DNA of 64,000 nucleotides, taken from Leishmania mexicana MHOM/GT/2001/U1103 (lineage: Eukaryota > Euglenozoa > Kinetoplastea > Trypanosomatida > Trypanosomatidae). Made by a program: the position numbers and the translations under genes. The stretch's first letter is position 1. Every line of letters begins with the position of its first letter. Below, one piece after another: positions 1 through 10,886 of the stretch. The DNA lies in NCBI RefSeq assembly GCF_000234665.1, contig NC_018324.1, positions 1,918,942 to 1,982,941 on the forward strand, read 5' to 3'. The notes beneath the pieces are model-generated. The model saw nothing but the letters and a program-made list of their open reading frames with translations, was not told the DNA's origin and ran no database searches.

Positions 1-1418
1 ACCTCCTCAACTTGAAATACTGCCATCTTGAGCTCCTCTGCAGCGCTTTTGCTTTGCCCGCTCATCTGCGACACCTCGCTCACACAGTTCTCCCGCTCCT
101 TCTCCAAACGCTGCAGCGTGTCTCGGAGACGACGCCCGATTTCGGTCTCTTGCGAGATACACGCCTCCAGCTCCGCTTGCTGAGCGACCTCGTTCTGAAT
201 GGCCGCTTGCGTGACGGTCTGCACAGACTCCTCCCTGGCGCCCTTCTTCTCCAGGGCAGTGCACTCCCGTTCGAGCAGCCGCAGCGCCTCCTGCAGACTC
301 CGCTTCTCCCGCTTCACCGCAGCGATGCGTTTTCGCACCGTCTCCTCCTCGTACACTATTCTCTCCTCGTCTTTTCGGATGTTGTCGATTTGCTGTTTGA
401 GGCGGTCGAACTCGCGGAAGTCGCGCTCCTCGATGCGAGTAACTCGTGTGCACTCGTCACGGGTTTCCAGGATCGTCTTCCCGGTTGCCGCGATCTGCTT
501 CTCCATCGCGTGCAGTCGCTCGTTCAGCTCGACGGTGGTGTCGACGCTGTCGTTGTACGACTGCTTTGTGTGGTAGAGCTGCTTCTCGGCTGTTTCAAGC
601 TGTTGCTGTAGCGCCTGCAGGCGGCGTTGCTGCGTTTCTAGCTCCGTCTTGTGTTTCGCTGCATGCGCGTGAATCAAGGTGAGGCGCTCTTGCCGCTCCT
701 GTAACGCCTTTTCACGCGTCTTGAGCGTCAACAGAAGCTCGCAGCACTGATACTCGGCGCGCTCGCGCGCATTGCGTTCACGGTTGTACTCCTGCCGCAC
801 CAGCTCCAGGCGGTTTGCCAGCAGCTTGCTCTCCTGCACAGCCTCCTCCGTCGACGACTTCAATGTCTCTAGCGTTGCTGTCCGCTCCGCCATCTCCTTC
901 GTGTACGTATCCATCTGCTTCGTCATTTCCTCACTCTCCGTCAGGAGGCGCTTGTTGTCGATCTTGAGCTGCTCCAGGGTCGACGTGTGGTCGGTAGACA
1001 GAGAGGTGCCATCATGGATCATACTCTGCAGGGACTGAATTTCCTGCTTCAGCGTCTTCACCATCTCTCGCGCGCGCTGATTCTTCTCATTCGCCACGTC
1101 TACGGCGCGCCACGCCTTCTCGATCTCCTTTTTAAGCGACTCGATGGTGCTGTGGTCGCCCTGCGAGAGCTTCACTGCCGCTTGCATCTTGGCAGCGTTG
1201 GAGAGCAGCTCCTGCGTCAGCTGCTGGCATTGTGTGGCAATCTTATTTTCGGAGGCGTGACTCTTCTTGAGGGCGCGGTATAACTTATCGTACTCGAGGC
1301 GAAAGTGTCCCAAAGACTCCTCGCCTTCCAAGGCGCACATGGCCTCCTCAAAGTCCCTCTCCAGTGACTTGAAGAGGTCGTCCGAGGCGGACGCCGCGGG
1401 CTTGACGGGGCTCGACAT
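1..1418 (-). CDS. CFAP58: Cilia- and flagella-associated protein CFAP58 (CCDC147), partial
   Basis: The first 472 codons of a long coiled-coil protein run off the left edge, so the C-terminus is missing. The family is about 870 residues in animals, so roughly half is present. The N-terminal block resembles animal CFAP58: an acidic start with FKSLERDFEEA, then FRLEYDKLYRALKKS, then SLKKEIEKAWRAVDVANEK. The rest is heptad-rich, full of E, Q, K and R, and has no membrane segment. In other eukaryotes CFAP58 is an axonemal or manchette protein needed for normal flagellum structure, so an axonemal role is inferred here. The start is the ATG at 1418, the first in this frame behind a strong candidate trans-splice acceptor at 1506-1507. 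A short upstream ORF lies between the two. Confidence 0.85.
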   Translation of the reverse strand, partial: MSSPVKPAASASDDLFKSLERDFEEAMCALEGEESLGHFRLEYDKLYRALKKSHASENKIATQCQQLTQELLSNAAKMQAAVKLSQGDHSTIESLKKEIEKAWRAVDVANEKNQRAREMVKTLKQEIQSLQSMIHDGTSLSTDHTSTLEQLKIDNKRLLTESEEMTKQMDTYTKEMAERTATLETLKSSTEEAVQESKLLANRLELVRQEYNRERNARERAEYQCCELLLTLKTREKALQERQERLTLIHAHAAKHKTELETQQRRLQALQQQLETAEKQLYHTKQSYNDSVDTTVELNERLHAMEKQIAATGKTILETRDECTRVTRIEERDFREFDRLKQQIDNIRKDEERIVYEEETVRKRIAAVKREKRSLQEALRLLERECTALEKKGAREESVQTVTQAAIQNEVAQQAELEACISQETEIGRRLRDTLQRLEKERENCVSEVSQMSGQSKSAAEELKMAVFQVEE

Positions 1419-1481
1419 GATTTTACCACAGGCGTGGGTGGGGGTGGCGTTGTCTTTGTGAGGTACCTAGGACGATGTCGA

Positions 1482-1499
1482 ATACAGGGGCCCCTGTAT
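1482..1499. repeat. 18-bp perfect palindrome in the CFAP58 5' UTR
   Basis: Two 9-base arms, ATACAGGGG and CCCCTGTAT, meet with no spacer. It sits between the candidate splice acceptor and the CFAP58 start codon and lies inside the 11-codon upstream ORF. No known binding site is recognised. Confidence 0.6.
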
Positions 1500-1505
1500 C
1501 ATTCA

Positions 1506-1507
1506 CT
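1506..1507 (-). promoter_or_regulatory. Candidate spliced-leader acceptor for the CFAP58 mRNA
   Basis: Read on the minus strand, a pyrimidine-rich tract (about 1508-1537) ending in TTTTT is followed directly by AG. This is the expected 3' splice site for spliced-leader addition. The implied 5' UTR is about 87 nt and contains an 11-codon uORF (1502-1467) and an 18-bp palindrome (1482-1499). Inferred from sequence only. Confidence 0.45.
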
Positions 1508-2360
1508 AAAAATGGGAGGGAGAGAGGGGAGCGAGAGTCTCAACAGAAAAGGGGCACAGCGAGCTTTTCTTTTCTTTTTGCTGGCACTTTGGGAGAGAGT
1601 TCGGGGGAGGGCGTTGCGGGCGCAGAGAGTTCACGGCCAGGGGTCTGTGAAAGAAAGTTTTGCGCAGGAGTCTGCCCTCCCTCAGTGTGTTCCAGGGCAA
1701 TGCCCGTACCTTGCGCAACTGCTGTGGAGTGAATGGGTGCCCTGAACGTGGTAGAGGTCAGCAGAAGGATGCACACATGAAGAAATTGCAGGGAGCGCGA
1801 AGGGCGGAGCAGACGCAATAAAGCAACAACGAGAGAGAGAGAGATGTGCAAGTGAGGCCATATTTCATTGGAATCAAAAAATCGCCACGGCATTCACGCG
1901 TAACCGCGGCAAAGGCACACGCACACCAGCGTGTGAGAGGGGCAGGGAGCAGCTGCTGTCCATTCGTGTCGATTGGTGAATAGAGGCGCAGACCGAAACG
2001 CAGAAGACGAACAACAAAAAAAAGGGCCGCCGTCCTCTTCTACACCGCGTCGTCCATCCTCGTCTGGGCATCTGCCGTGACCGCACGCCTTCCGCAACCA
2101 ACACGCAGGCGTAGCATACCTTAATATTTTGCAACAAAGCACGCCCTCGTGTTAACTGCAGGGCACCCATAACGCCACTAGCACGACTTGAATCAAACGA
2201 CAGCAGGACCTGCAAAGAGAAGAATGCAGAAGAGGGGGAAAAGAGATGATGACGGTGGCATAAAAGTACACGGGCTTTCAGCAAACCACTCTACCATTTT
2301 CTTCATGCATGGAGAGGAGGAGGTGCATGCCGCACACTCACGCACACAACATTCTTCGCA
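1508..2360. other. Intergenic spacer between the coiled-coil gene and CFAP58
   Basis: No credible gene on either strand. It holds the polypyrimidine tract of the CFAP58 acceptor at its left end and a GA-repeat patch near 1830-1850. The right part should be the 3' UTR of the coiled-coil gene that ends at 2361. Confidence 0.6.
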
Positions 2361-3527
2361 CTAAGCATCTTGGCCAGGCGCAGTTGGTTCAATCGTGTGC
2401 GAGAGCACCCCACTCGTGACACGCCGCATCTGATGAATTTCACTCTGCAAAGACTCTGTCCACTGCAGTAGCTCGCCGCGGCTGACCATCCGCTTTTCGA
2501 GGTCACCGAGCCAGTCCTTCACCTCATGAAAGGCCCCCTCAAGCGAATCCTGGTTCTGCAACAGCGCGATAGACGCCCTATGTACCCCCAAGGCCTCCTC
2601 CGCCCTCTGTTGGGCTAATAACAGCGACCGAATCTGCTCCTCGACATCCTTCCCGCTTTGTATTTGCTGAGTCCGCACAGCCTTTGCGTCGGCCATGAGT
2701 TGAGCAACGTCGTCTTGAATCTTGCTTAGCAACTTCGCTGCCTTGGTGTCTCGCGCTTCCCCAATCGCGTCGAGGGCGGCGCGTTGCGCCTCTTGCTGCG
2801 CGGTCACCGCCTCTGCACGTAGACGCATGTCCTGCTGAACGTGTCGCAGCTCCTCTGCCTGGATGCTGGCTGTGTGTTGTAGTTCGCGCACATCCGACTG
2901 AATCTGTGCAATCGCGCCCTCAATGGCGCACAGACGCCGACCAGTCTCGTACTCATTTTTGTCGATCTGCTGCCGGTAGTCAACGAGAACCTCGTAAACA
3001 CGATCCTGATGCCGTTGAAGCACCTGGTGAAAGCTCTGCTGCAGCGAAGATGCGAGTGCAGAAACGGTACTCGACGCCGCATAGCCGTCCTCGTCGCGGC
3101 TCGGTGCACAAAACGTCGAAGCAGAGGGAGACGCGGCATGCCCCTTAAGGTCCTCCAGCGGCGTCAGCTGGATTTTGCGAAGCATCTTTTCCAGCTCTTC
3201 GTACACAGTCGCTAGATGCTCACAGTGCTCATGTTTTTCACTGAGGAGGGAAGCAATCTGGCGCTCATGCCGATATACATCTCGCTGAATACAACGCATA
3301 CGCTGCTCGGCAGAAGGGGCGGGATCTACGCTGCCCTCTTCTTCGCTACGTATGCTGTGGAGATGCTCAAACGCTGTCTCGAATTCGCCGATGCCATCAC
3401 CGCCACTGCTAGCCCCCACATCGTCGGCACACAACGAGGGAGGTGTCCTCTGCGGTCGCAGTGCGTGCGACTTCCCGCCTGGAAGTGGACGCCCGCTAGT
3501 ACTACGACTATCGTTCAGCGCCGACAT
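2361..3527 (-). CDS. Conserved-looking hypothetical coiled-coil protein (388 aa)
   Basis: No family recognised. The reading frame opens further upstream, but the extra N-terminal stretch is low-quality UTR-like sequence. The ATG at 3527 (MSALNDSRSTSG) is the more natural start. Residues 1 to about 75 are polar and probably disordered. From about residue 80 to the end the protein is almost entirely helical and heptad-like, with many E, Q, R and A residues. The C-terminal segment has a conserved-looking block (VKDWLGDLEKRM) and ends in a short polar tail. There is no signal peptide or membrane segment. A cytoskeletal or flagellar role is possible by composition, but nothing specific supports it. 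Confidence 0.8.
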   Translation of the reverse strand: MSALNDSRSTSGRPLPGGKSHALRPQRTPPSLCADDVGASSGGDGIGEFETAFEHLHSIRSEEEGSVDPAPSAEQRMRCIQRDVYRHERQIASLLSEKHEHCEHLATVYEELEKMLRKIQLTPLEDLKGHAASPSASTFCAPSRDEDGYAASSTVSALASSLQQSFHQVLQRHQDRVYEVLVDYRQQIDKNEYETGRRLCAIEGAIAQIQSDVRELQHTASIQAEELRHVQQDMRLRAEAVTAQQEAQRAALDAIGEARDTKAAKLLSKIQDDVAQLMADAKAVRTQQIQSGKDVEEQIRSLLLAQQRAEEALGVHRASIALLQNQDSLEGAFHEVKDWLGDLEKRMVSRGELLQWTESLQSEIHQMRRVTSGVLSHTIEPTAPGQDA

Positions 3528-5234
3528 GATTGTGAGGATAACCCGCGGAAAGAGACAAGCAAAGACTGAGGAGACCACGGTGTCGGGGACCTCTTGCACA
3601 CACGCACGCACGCAGACAAACAAACAGTTGGGAGCAATGAAGAGCGGGTGAGATATGACGAGCGAAGGGTGGCGCAGGCGTGCTTAGTGCGGTTCTATGA
3701 CTCTAGTCGTCGCTGCAGTAGACCTCATGTAAGTAGTTCAGCGAGAACAAAGAAGCCAGTGCAGCGTAAATCTATCTATGCGGGAGTGCGCAGTGCTGGC
3801 AGCCCGGTTCTCGTTAGTGCAGCTTCGTTGTTCTCGGCAATCACAGTCGTCATCCGCAGGAAGCGGTGGAACAACGGTTTGATGGGCACCACTCCAATCG
3901 AGAAATCCCACTCTTTCTCTATTCGTCCACGACTTCTCACTGCCGCCCAGGGCAAGAGAGAAGCTCCAGAAGAAGGGGTGCGGCCACTCCACTTTGCGGT
4001 GCTCGTGGCCCGGGTGAAACGCGGGAAGGAAGGTGAGGGCCACGCAGAAGCGGCAAACAGATGAAAAGAAAAATTGGCCGGGGGATGGCACACAAATACG
4101 GAAGAAGGAGTGAGAAAAGTACGAGAGGTCCATGTGATAAGCAGAATGCGGAGGTGAGGAAGCGGCACAGACACGACAGTGCAGCATATCCATTCTCGCA
4201 GAGGAGAAACTCGATAGAGCGATGGAGAGCGAGGAAATAGCAGAGAGTCGAGAGGAGCACGAGGACGGCCCAGCGGCTTTCTGGTAGTACTCTGTGCTAC
4301 CGGTGCTGGTCGCGGAGCCCGCAGCGGAACGTTCGAGCGTATGACCGGGCGACGCAAGCCACGATCAGCATGATTGGTAAGCAACGAACGTGATGAACGA
4401 GGTGAAGGTACGTGCATCCTAGTCCATCCCTGATGGACCGTTTTCGCTCTCTCTTTCTGTCCTTTCCGGCCTCACGCCTCCATCCCTCGCCGCCCCTTTT
4501 TCCCACACATGTTTCCCCCCTCCCCCTTACCTCACCGTGACAAGAAAGACGCACCTCGAAGGCAAAATGCGCGCACCGCCAAACACGGAGGGAGGGATGG
4601 GGTGACGAAACAAACGAGAGAAGTACCGAGCAAAAGAGTGCAGAGACACAGAGGGGGCGTGAGCGAGTTCAACGTCATAGAAAAGTGGGCCTCGAGCAAC
4701 AGAGAAAGAGAAGAACGCTGGACAAGAAAAGCCAACAAGATCGGAAGCTATGGCAGATACAACGACTTCACGGTTGGGAAACTGAGCAAATCTGGCTAGC
4801 ACGAGCATGTGCACCCGTGTGCTGCAGGATGGCAAGGCGAGGAAGGTGCGCAACCAGGCGAAACGCACCAGTTGTTACATCTACGCGCTTACCGACAAAC
4901 AAGCACAAGAGGGCAACATGAACGCTAACGGGATGGCAGGGGAGAGGAAGAGAAGAGGCACAGAGGGACGGGGGGGAGCGGCTAGTAAAGCACAACAACA
5001 AAACACTAACGCGAAAAGAAACATGCGCTGCGTCAACACACTCACGAGGAGAACGAAGGAGGGGCGCCTGCACAAGGAACCAGAGAGGAAGAGAGTACAA
5101 GTAGAATCTCCCTTCCCAACGATGAGTCTGAGCAAACGACGCAACCGAGGATCCAGTGCCGGCACGCCCAGATGCTTTTCATCTCTGCGCTCTATTTCGC
5201 TGATTGTTTCGTTCCCTTTGGCTTTGTGTTGCAT
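3528..5234. other. 1.7-kb intergenic spacer
   Basis: Nothing convincing is coded here. The + strand carries several purine-rich stretches, which are polypyrimidine on the transcribed strand and typical of trans-splicing signals. A pyrimidine-rich patch lies near 4440-4510. The short open frames have erratic composition. Confidence 0.6.
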
Positions 5235-6530
5235 CTACCAGCGGAAATCGTTGAAGATGTTTGTGATGTTGGCGTAAGAGCCGTTCCACTCGCTCGGCGA
5301 CGAGTCTGTATTGTGCTCAGCGAACAGCTTCACACCCGGTGCAGGCGGGGCCATGGCGAAGTTTTTGTCATCCGGGCGGTTCGCCGGCGACCACCCTTGC
5401 GCAATGCGGGTAATTGTGTGGTGAAACGGCTCCCGGCCCTCCTCAAAATCGCGCACCTTGGCCTTGATCCCTGGCGTGACGTGGTCCTCGTAATGAATCA
5501 TGAGCGTCTCCAGCTGGCCCATCGCGTTCGTGTAATGCACGAACTGATCACCGTAGCGGGACATGTTGCGATACGACTCCGCGACGCTCTCGCGATGTAG
5601 CAATGATGCGTAGTATGGCCGCTTGTACTCAAACTTGCTGACCTCACCGATCTTGTGAGCCGGTGCGCCGCCCCAGAGTTCGCCGTCGCCGATCTTGGTA
5701 TCAGCTGTCACCACGCTGCCAGGCATGATGTGCACCATGATGCCCGTTGTCACGCCCTTCATGATCTTGGTGTTGTGGCCAATGCGGTTGAAGGAGCCAA
5801 TGGAACAGCCATCGAGGTAGCAGTTCGACTCGATAATTGTGTTTGGCATGATGCGCGTGACCCCATCCATACCGTCCCATTGCTGGTACGGGTTAAGCAG
5901 CTCGTGACGCTGGTACGCCAGCAGATCCGTCGGCGCATCGCTCATGATGCAGGTGTTTTCCAAGATCTGCACGCCTTCAGCAATGTACACACAGTTCGTG
6001 TCCGCCCGAATCGTGACACCCTCCATAATGCAGGCACCAAGACCGATAACCACCTGTCCCACGAGAGACGCTGTCTGTCCCACGTACTCGGCTGTCGCGT
6101 CCACGGAGGCGTGGTAGTTGTTTGGCACCTTCTGGTAAAAGTACAGCTGCGCGCACACACGATTCATGGAGAAGGGTTCGAGGTAGTTCTCGTAGAGCAC
6201 CTGCATCAGCCGCGACCCCTTCGGTACGCGGCCAAAGTCGCCGTAGGCGAGCTGATGAAACGTGCCATCCATTTTGCCCATCATGCCAAACTGCATGAGG
6301 GCGATGGGATGACGCGGGTCCTCGGGGTCGAGAAAGGTGCCGGTGCGATCGTTCAGGTTCGCCATGGTGCTACCGCCCTGCATCGCGAGCGTCTCGAGCG
6401 GGAGCGATTTGATGAGGTTGGCCCATCCAGGTCCCGCGTACTGGCCTTGCTGATAGCCCCACAGCACATCCGGATGCACACTGCCGATGGCATCGCTCGG
6501 CATTAGTCGACGGAGAGTGCGACGCAACAT
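5235..6530 (-). CDS. Gamma-carbonic-anhydrase-like hexapeptide-repeat protein, mitochondrial
   Basis: A 431-residue protein whose middle (about residues 150-310) is a left-handed beta-helix of hexapeptide repeats of the gamma-carbonic-anhydrase type: RADTNCVYIAEGVQILEN, then GCSIGSFNRIGHNTKIMKG, ending in LWGGAPAHKIGEVSKFE. The N-terminus MLRRTLRRLM is basic and amphipathic, as in a mitochondrial presequence. In many non-opisthokont eukaryotes such proteins form a matrix arm on respiratory complex I, and that role is inferred here. The three zinc histidines seem to be replaced: the position after the DTN/ILEN block is Met, and the later segment reads IESNCYLDGC where enzymes have two His. It is therefore probably structural. 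A C-terminal extension of about 110 residues is unassigned. The start is the ATG at 6530; the open frame upstream is pyrimidine-rich leader. Confidence 0.85.
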   Translation of the reverse strand: MLRRTLRRLMPSDAIGSVHPDVLWGYQQGQYAGPGWANLIKSLPLETLAMQGGSTMANLNDRTGTFLDPEDPRHPIALMQFGMMGKMDGTFHQLAYGDFGRVPKGSRLMQVLYENYLEPFSMNRVCAQLYFYQKVPNNYHASVDATAEYVGQTASLVGQVVIGLGACIMEGVTIRADTNCVYIAEGVQILENTCIMSDAPTDLLAYQRHELLNPYQQWDGMDGVTRIMPNTIIESNCYLDGCSIGSFNRIGHNTKIMKGVTTGIMVHIMPGSVVTADTKIGDGELWGGAPAHKIGEVSKFEYKRPYYASLLHRESVAESYRNMSRYGDQFVHYTNAMGQLETLMIHYEDHVTPGIKAKVRDFEEGREPFHHTITRIAQGWSPANRPDDKNFAMAPPAPGVKLFAEHNTDSSPSEWNGSYANITNIFNDFRW

Positions 6531-6869
6531 GATGGTGGCACAAAGGGGTTGAAAAAGTAGAAGCAAGCAAGAAAGAAAAAAACTGGTCGACGGAAAGCAG
6601 CAGTACACACACGTACACACAGGAAGGGAGAGTGTGAGAGACAGACAAACGACTCCAAGCGCGACGATTTTCGGCTCCTCTTCCTGGTCCCTGAATGGTG
6701 CCCTAGAGATGTGCCGCCAGGAAATGGCAACCAACGACTATGTGCGAAGAGCAGAAGAAGAAGAAGACACACATGCATACAGACACACGTGCGAAGAAAA
6801 AACAAAAAGATTCACGAGAACGAGAGAAGAAGACTAGGGTGCACTATACAGCCGTCTCCAATGCTTTGC

Positions 6870-6905
<36 letters not shown>

Positions 6906-8734
6906 CAGCGAGAGAAGGACGCCCTCCTCTCCCTCCTCACGCTTTTCGTTTCGCCTCCGGATTTTGCGATATGGATCTGGAGGGAGAGCGGCGACAGCGA
7001 GGTACGATGTGGGAGGTGGAAGATGGGGGAGGGAGGCTTTGCAGCTAGGATCAAATCTAATACTACAGAGAGGCTAGACAAGGCGAGAAGAGGTCCCCAC
7101 AGCAACCGAGGAGCGCCTAGGAAGGGAAAGAGTAGAGGTGGTGGTGTGGTGGGTGGGGGTGCGGTATTGGTGCTGGAAAAATGAAGCACAAGCACTCGAG
7201 CTACTCGAGCGGTGTCTTCTGAGTGCTACGTCTCTAGCTACATACACGCGCGCGCACAAGACGATATGTGAAGTTGATCGTGTCGGTGCACTCGAACAAA
7301 TTCAGTGCATCGGTGCAGTGAGGGGGGAGAGGAGGAATGGGCGAGCAGGACAGACAGTGAGAGAGAGATAATGAAGGCGAGGGGGGCGGTGGAGAAGATG
7401 CCACCGGATGCATGCAGGTGTCATCCTTCGCTTCGATGGGAGGAAAGAGACGTAGGTCGATGCATCTAGGAAGGAGGTCGAAGGTGTGATTATGCCACTA
7501 TGACAGAGGCCGAAATGACCCCCATCCTCTCCTTTGCCGAAACTCGTTGAGCCACCAACATGGTTCTGCGGAGTGAGCAGGAGGCGCACCCTGCCTTGCT
7601 CATTGTAGATCTCTGATTCCGTTTGGGGACACCCCGTTGGTGGGGTGTGCCACCATCTACACACGAGCATTCGCCCACAGGCACGCAGACACGCGAGATA
7701 AGGACAATCAAGGCTTCATCTGCCTCGTGCGTTACAGTCACATCTTTTTTGCATCTGTGTGTGTGAGGGAGGGGGGAGTCCCTTAGTGAGAACAGACGCC
7801 TCCTGTGCCGTACACAGGAAAGTGGCAGGCGGAGGGATAAAGAAGGCAAACATGTGAGAACGACACCGAAGCGGGGAGGAGGGGGGTCGCGAAAAGAGGC
7901 CAGAGGAGTGGAAGCAGTACAGCAATGTGCATGTGGAGACTGAAGGAGCGACGGAGAAGAGGCACAACGTGTGATACGGAGGAAGACGCCGGTACAGCCA
8001 GAGCGGCAACCAATTTAGGAGGGCCACCAACAAGAAACGCACGTGCAAGCCCTCCCTCTATCCCAGGAACTGTGAGGGTAGTAAGGTGGAGAGAGCAAAA
8101 TAGAGTGAAGTCTATAGTAGTGGGGAACGGGGAGGAGCGTGTTCCGATTCGCCTCCATGGCTGAAAAAAAAGACCTCAATACTGGCAGAGACAGAAAGAA
8201 GGCGGAAGAAGTGGCTCTTCCACGTTCTTGCATGGTGAGGCGAGTGATGTGCACTTGCGTGGCAACGAGAGAGAACTACCAGACAGGGAGCCACACATTA
8301 CGAGCCCCGTGCCAACAGCGAAACACACAAAAAAGAAAAAAGGAAAAGGCAAACAGGAGATAACACGTAACGAACACAGCAGCACACGCGCCGGCAACTG
8401 AACGAGTGTGCACCTGTGCGACACGCGAGTCGGGCACGCGCTCCGTCACCGCGGCAAGGTGGGCGCACGCTAGTTGTGCAAACGGTTGACTGAGGCGACA
8501 CTAGCGCTGTGCGCTCGCCCTTGCCTATGCAGAGGCATTCCTGTCACAGGCACTAGCGCTGATTTGCGCAGCACAAAGCACAGAGCTCACCTCCTACGAT
8601 AAGCGCATGCTTGCACTGGAGTCCCGTACCTCACTCGCTGCGCATAGTAGGCCCCTCTTCAGCCGTCCGTCTCCCGTGCATGTTTCTCTCTGTGTGTGCG
8701 TGTGTGTGTGTGTGTGTGTGCTTCGTCTCGCACG
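6531..8734. other. 2.2-kb intergenic spacer with microsatellites
   Basis: No gene supported. Just upstream of the gamma-CA-like start the minus strand is strongly pyrimidine-rich for about 55 nt with no AG, so the splice acceptor is probably the AG near 6583. A composite GT/AG microsatellite (6870-6905), a G-rich stretch (about 7136-7165) and a GT repeat (about 8691-8720) are present. Confidence 0.6.
6870..6905. repeat. Composite (GT)n(AG)n microsatellite
   Basis: About ten GT units pass directly into about seven AG units. On the transcribed strand this is an AC then CT tract, which could contribute a polypyrimidine signal. Confidence 0.8.
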
Positions 8735-9538
8735 CTACATGCTGATCTGCCGCTCCTGCTGCTCCTTCAAATCAGCCTCGATCTCCGCAGCCCTCGTCGC
8801 AAGCGCGCGCCGTCGCTCGTCCAGTGAGATCTTCTTGGTCACCATCAGCGACCACAGAAAGCCGTTGTAGCGGCGACACAAGTCCCCCACATCCCCCCAC
8901 GGAGATGCCACGGAGTTCGTCAGGTGGGAGCAGATCAATCCGCTAAACCAGCGATGCTCCACCGTGGTGATGTGCAGGTGACCGTTTGTCTGGGTGCGCT
9001 CGAGCTGCAAAGTAAAGGAGGCTGGAAAGACAAAGAGCGGAACAGAGTAGCTCGTGAAGGGAACGGTAAGGTAGATGTCGGTGCGGGTTTTGCCGTGCAA
9101 GAAGACAACGTCGCCCTGTTTCTCGCGGCGAATCTCTTGCAAATACGGCTCTACGCGGATGGGCAACTCCTCGAGAAGGTAGACGCCATCGCGAAGTTCG
9201 CTAATACCATGCAGCATCGCCATCGAGTCCTGCAGGACCGCCTTCGGAGAGAGTTGAATCGTGGCAAACATTGGTGAATGCACCGCTAGAATGCTCAGCC
9301 ACACGTCGAGGCACTCCCGCTCTTCTCTTGAGAGCACAGGGGAGTAGAAGGCGGATCTCCAGAAATCAAAGTAGTGCGTCCGCCTTCTCAGGGTGGGCGT
9401 ACTATAGTCCCAGTGCTGCTCAAACGCGCGGTCGTGAAGAAAGGCTGAGCAGAGAAAAAGGGAGGAGGACATGGCGAGGTGCACGCCAATGATGGCACTG
9501 CAGACGCGGCCCACCGTAAAGTGAAGACGTGTACCCAT
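8735..9538 (-). CDS. Hypothetical protein with hydrophobic N-terminus (267 aa)
   Basis: Family not recognised. The ATG at 9538 (MGTRLHFTVG) is preferred over in-frame upstream sequence that reads as microsatellite-derived IHIHTHTN. Residues about 13-33 are hydrophobic (SAIIGVHLAMSSSLFLCSAF) and could be a signal anchor or part of a mitochondrial leader. The middle is a mixed alpha/beta region with conserved-looking aromatic residues, and the last 40 residues form a charged helix (RRRALATRAAEIEADLKEQ). Internal composition is good for coding in this genome. The location is uncertain, either membrane-linked or mitochondrial. Confidence 0.75.
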   Translation of the reverse strand: MGTRLHFTVGRVCSAIIGVHLAMSSSLFLCSAFLHDRAFEQHWDYSTPTLRRRTHYFDFWRSAFYSPVLSREERECLDVWLSILAVHSPMFATIQLSPKAVLQDSMAMLHGISELRDGVYLLEELPIRVEPYLQEIRREKQGDVVFLHGKTRTDIYLTVPFTSYSVPLFVFPASFTLQLERTQTNGHLHITTVEHRWFSGLICSHLTNSVASPWGDVGDLCRRYNGFLWSLMVTKKISLDERRRALATRAAEIEADLKEQQERQISM

Positions 9539-10434
9539 GTTCGTGTGCGTGTGGATGTGTATGCTGGGTTGGAGGGACGGAGCGAGGAGGGGCAAAGGCT
9601 GTGTGTGACGATCTGCGAAGCAAGAGGAATGAATGAGCCGCCGCAGCAGTAGGAAGCAGGGGCGTAGCCTTCGCTCCCTCCCTCTCAGTAGAGTTGATCC
9701 TCTGCGAGTCGCTCTCCACTCCCGAGAAACACCGTCACACTCCCAAGCACCCAGCGTTCACGCGCGAGGTTGGGTCAACCGTTTGCTCAGCAAGTCTGTG
9801 TGTGTGCGTTCGTGAGCGTGAGCTGAGTATATAAGTGTCTTTCGTTCGGTTAGTGTACGCGCCGTGTGGCACTGTCATGCGTGCGCACGTTACGAGCGAG
9901 CGTTTGCCCGAGCGCGGAAGGAGCCAGTGAGAGAGAGGCAGCCAAGCCACGAGAGGAGGAACGCCGCGTGCCATAAGAAGAACCAACACACACACATACG
10001 AGTGCATCAGCCGATCGTAGACAACGGTTGGCCGCACACGTGTGGTAGAAAAAAATGTAGAGTGCAAAGTGCGGAAGAGAGAGAGCAGTTAAATGCGGGC
10101 GTTTACGGCAGAGCAGCACAAACGGAAAGAAAGAGCGAGAGAAAGAGTAAGCGAGGACGCAGCCGCACCTCCAGGTAACATCGGTGTGCCCTTTCATTTG
10201 TCTGTGTGCGAGAGAGGAAGGTGTGTGTCAAGGCAATGGGAGAGAGTAGTGCTCCGCGGGCAACAAGTGGGGCAAAGTGCGGAGGCGCCTACGCCCATCT
10301 GCAGAACGATACCCCCTCAACATGACAGAAACACAAAAAGAAAGGTGTTCCTCGATTCACGCAAGGTTGCACACCTCCGCTCGGTGCATCGAGGAAGTGC
10401 CCACTGGCCTTCAAAGGCAACGGCGCGCGCTGCG

Positions 10435-10476
<42 letters not shown>

Positions 10477-10886
10477 TATTTTTTGTGTGTCTTCCTTATC
10501 ACGCATTAACCCTCAGCGAAGTCTTGGCAGAAAAGCGCATCGTCTTATGACGCGAAAAAAAGCAGTGAGGACAAAGTAGAGGGCGTCTCAGCATGGGAAC
10601 AGACAACGGTGCAACTTCTCCCCCTCGCATGCAGTCACGCGCCCCGTCCCTCGCCTCCTCCCTTCGTACACACGCTGAAAGAGAGCGACCAGCGTCGCTT
10701 AAACGAGATATAACATGCGGGGTGCCTCCGACCCCATGGCCACGTGCGAGTGCGTCCAGGCATGCGCTTGCTGGATGCCGTTTTTTTTTTGTTTGGCGAC
10801 ACTGTCGGCGGGGGGAAGCAGAGGGGGCTCCTAGAATCGGCAGGAACGGGGCCGCGCTCCTGCTTCCATGCCGCCACATCTTCTGC
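9539..10886. other. 1.35-kb intergenic spacer
   Basis: No gene supported. It contains a long GT repeat at about 10445-10475 and scattered purine-rich patches. The right end is the probable 3' UTR of NOB1. Confidence 0.6.
10445..10475. repeat. (GT)n microsatellite
   Basis: A nearly pure run of about 15 GT units in the spacer downstream of NOB1. Confidence 0.85.

Noticed and set aside
5655..6506. 283-codon + strand open frame rich in His and Val
   Set aside because: Antisense shadow of the gamma-CA-like gene.
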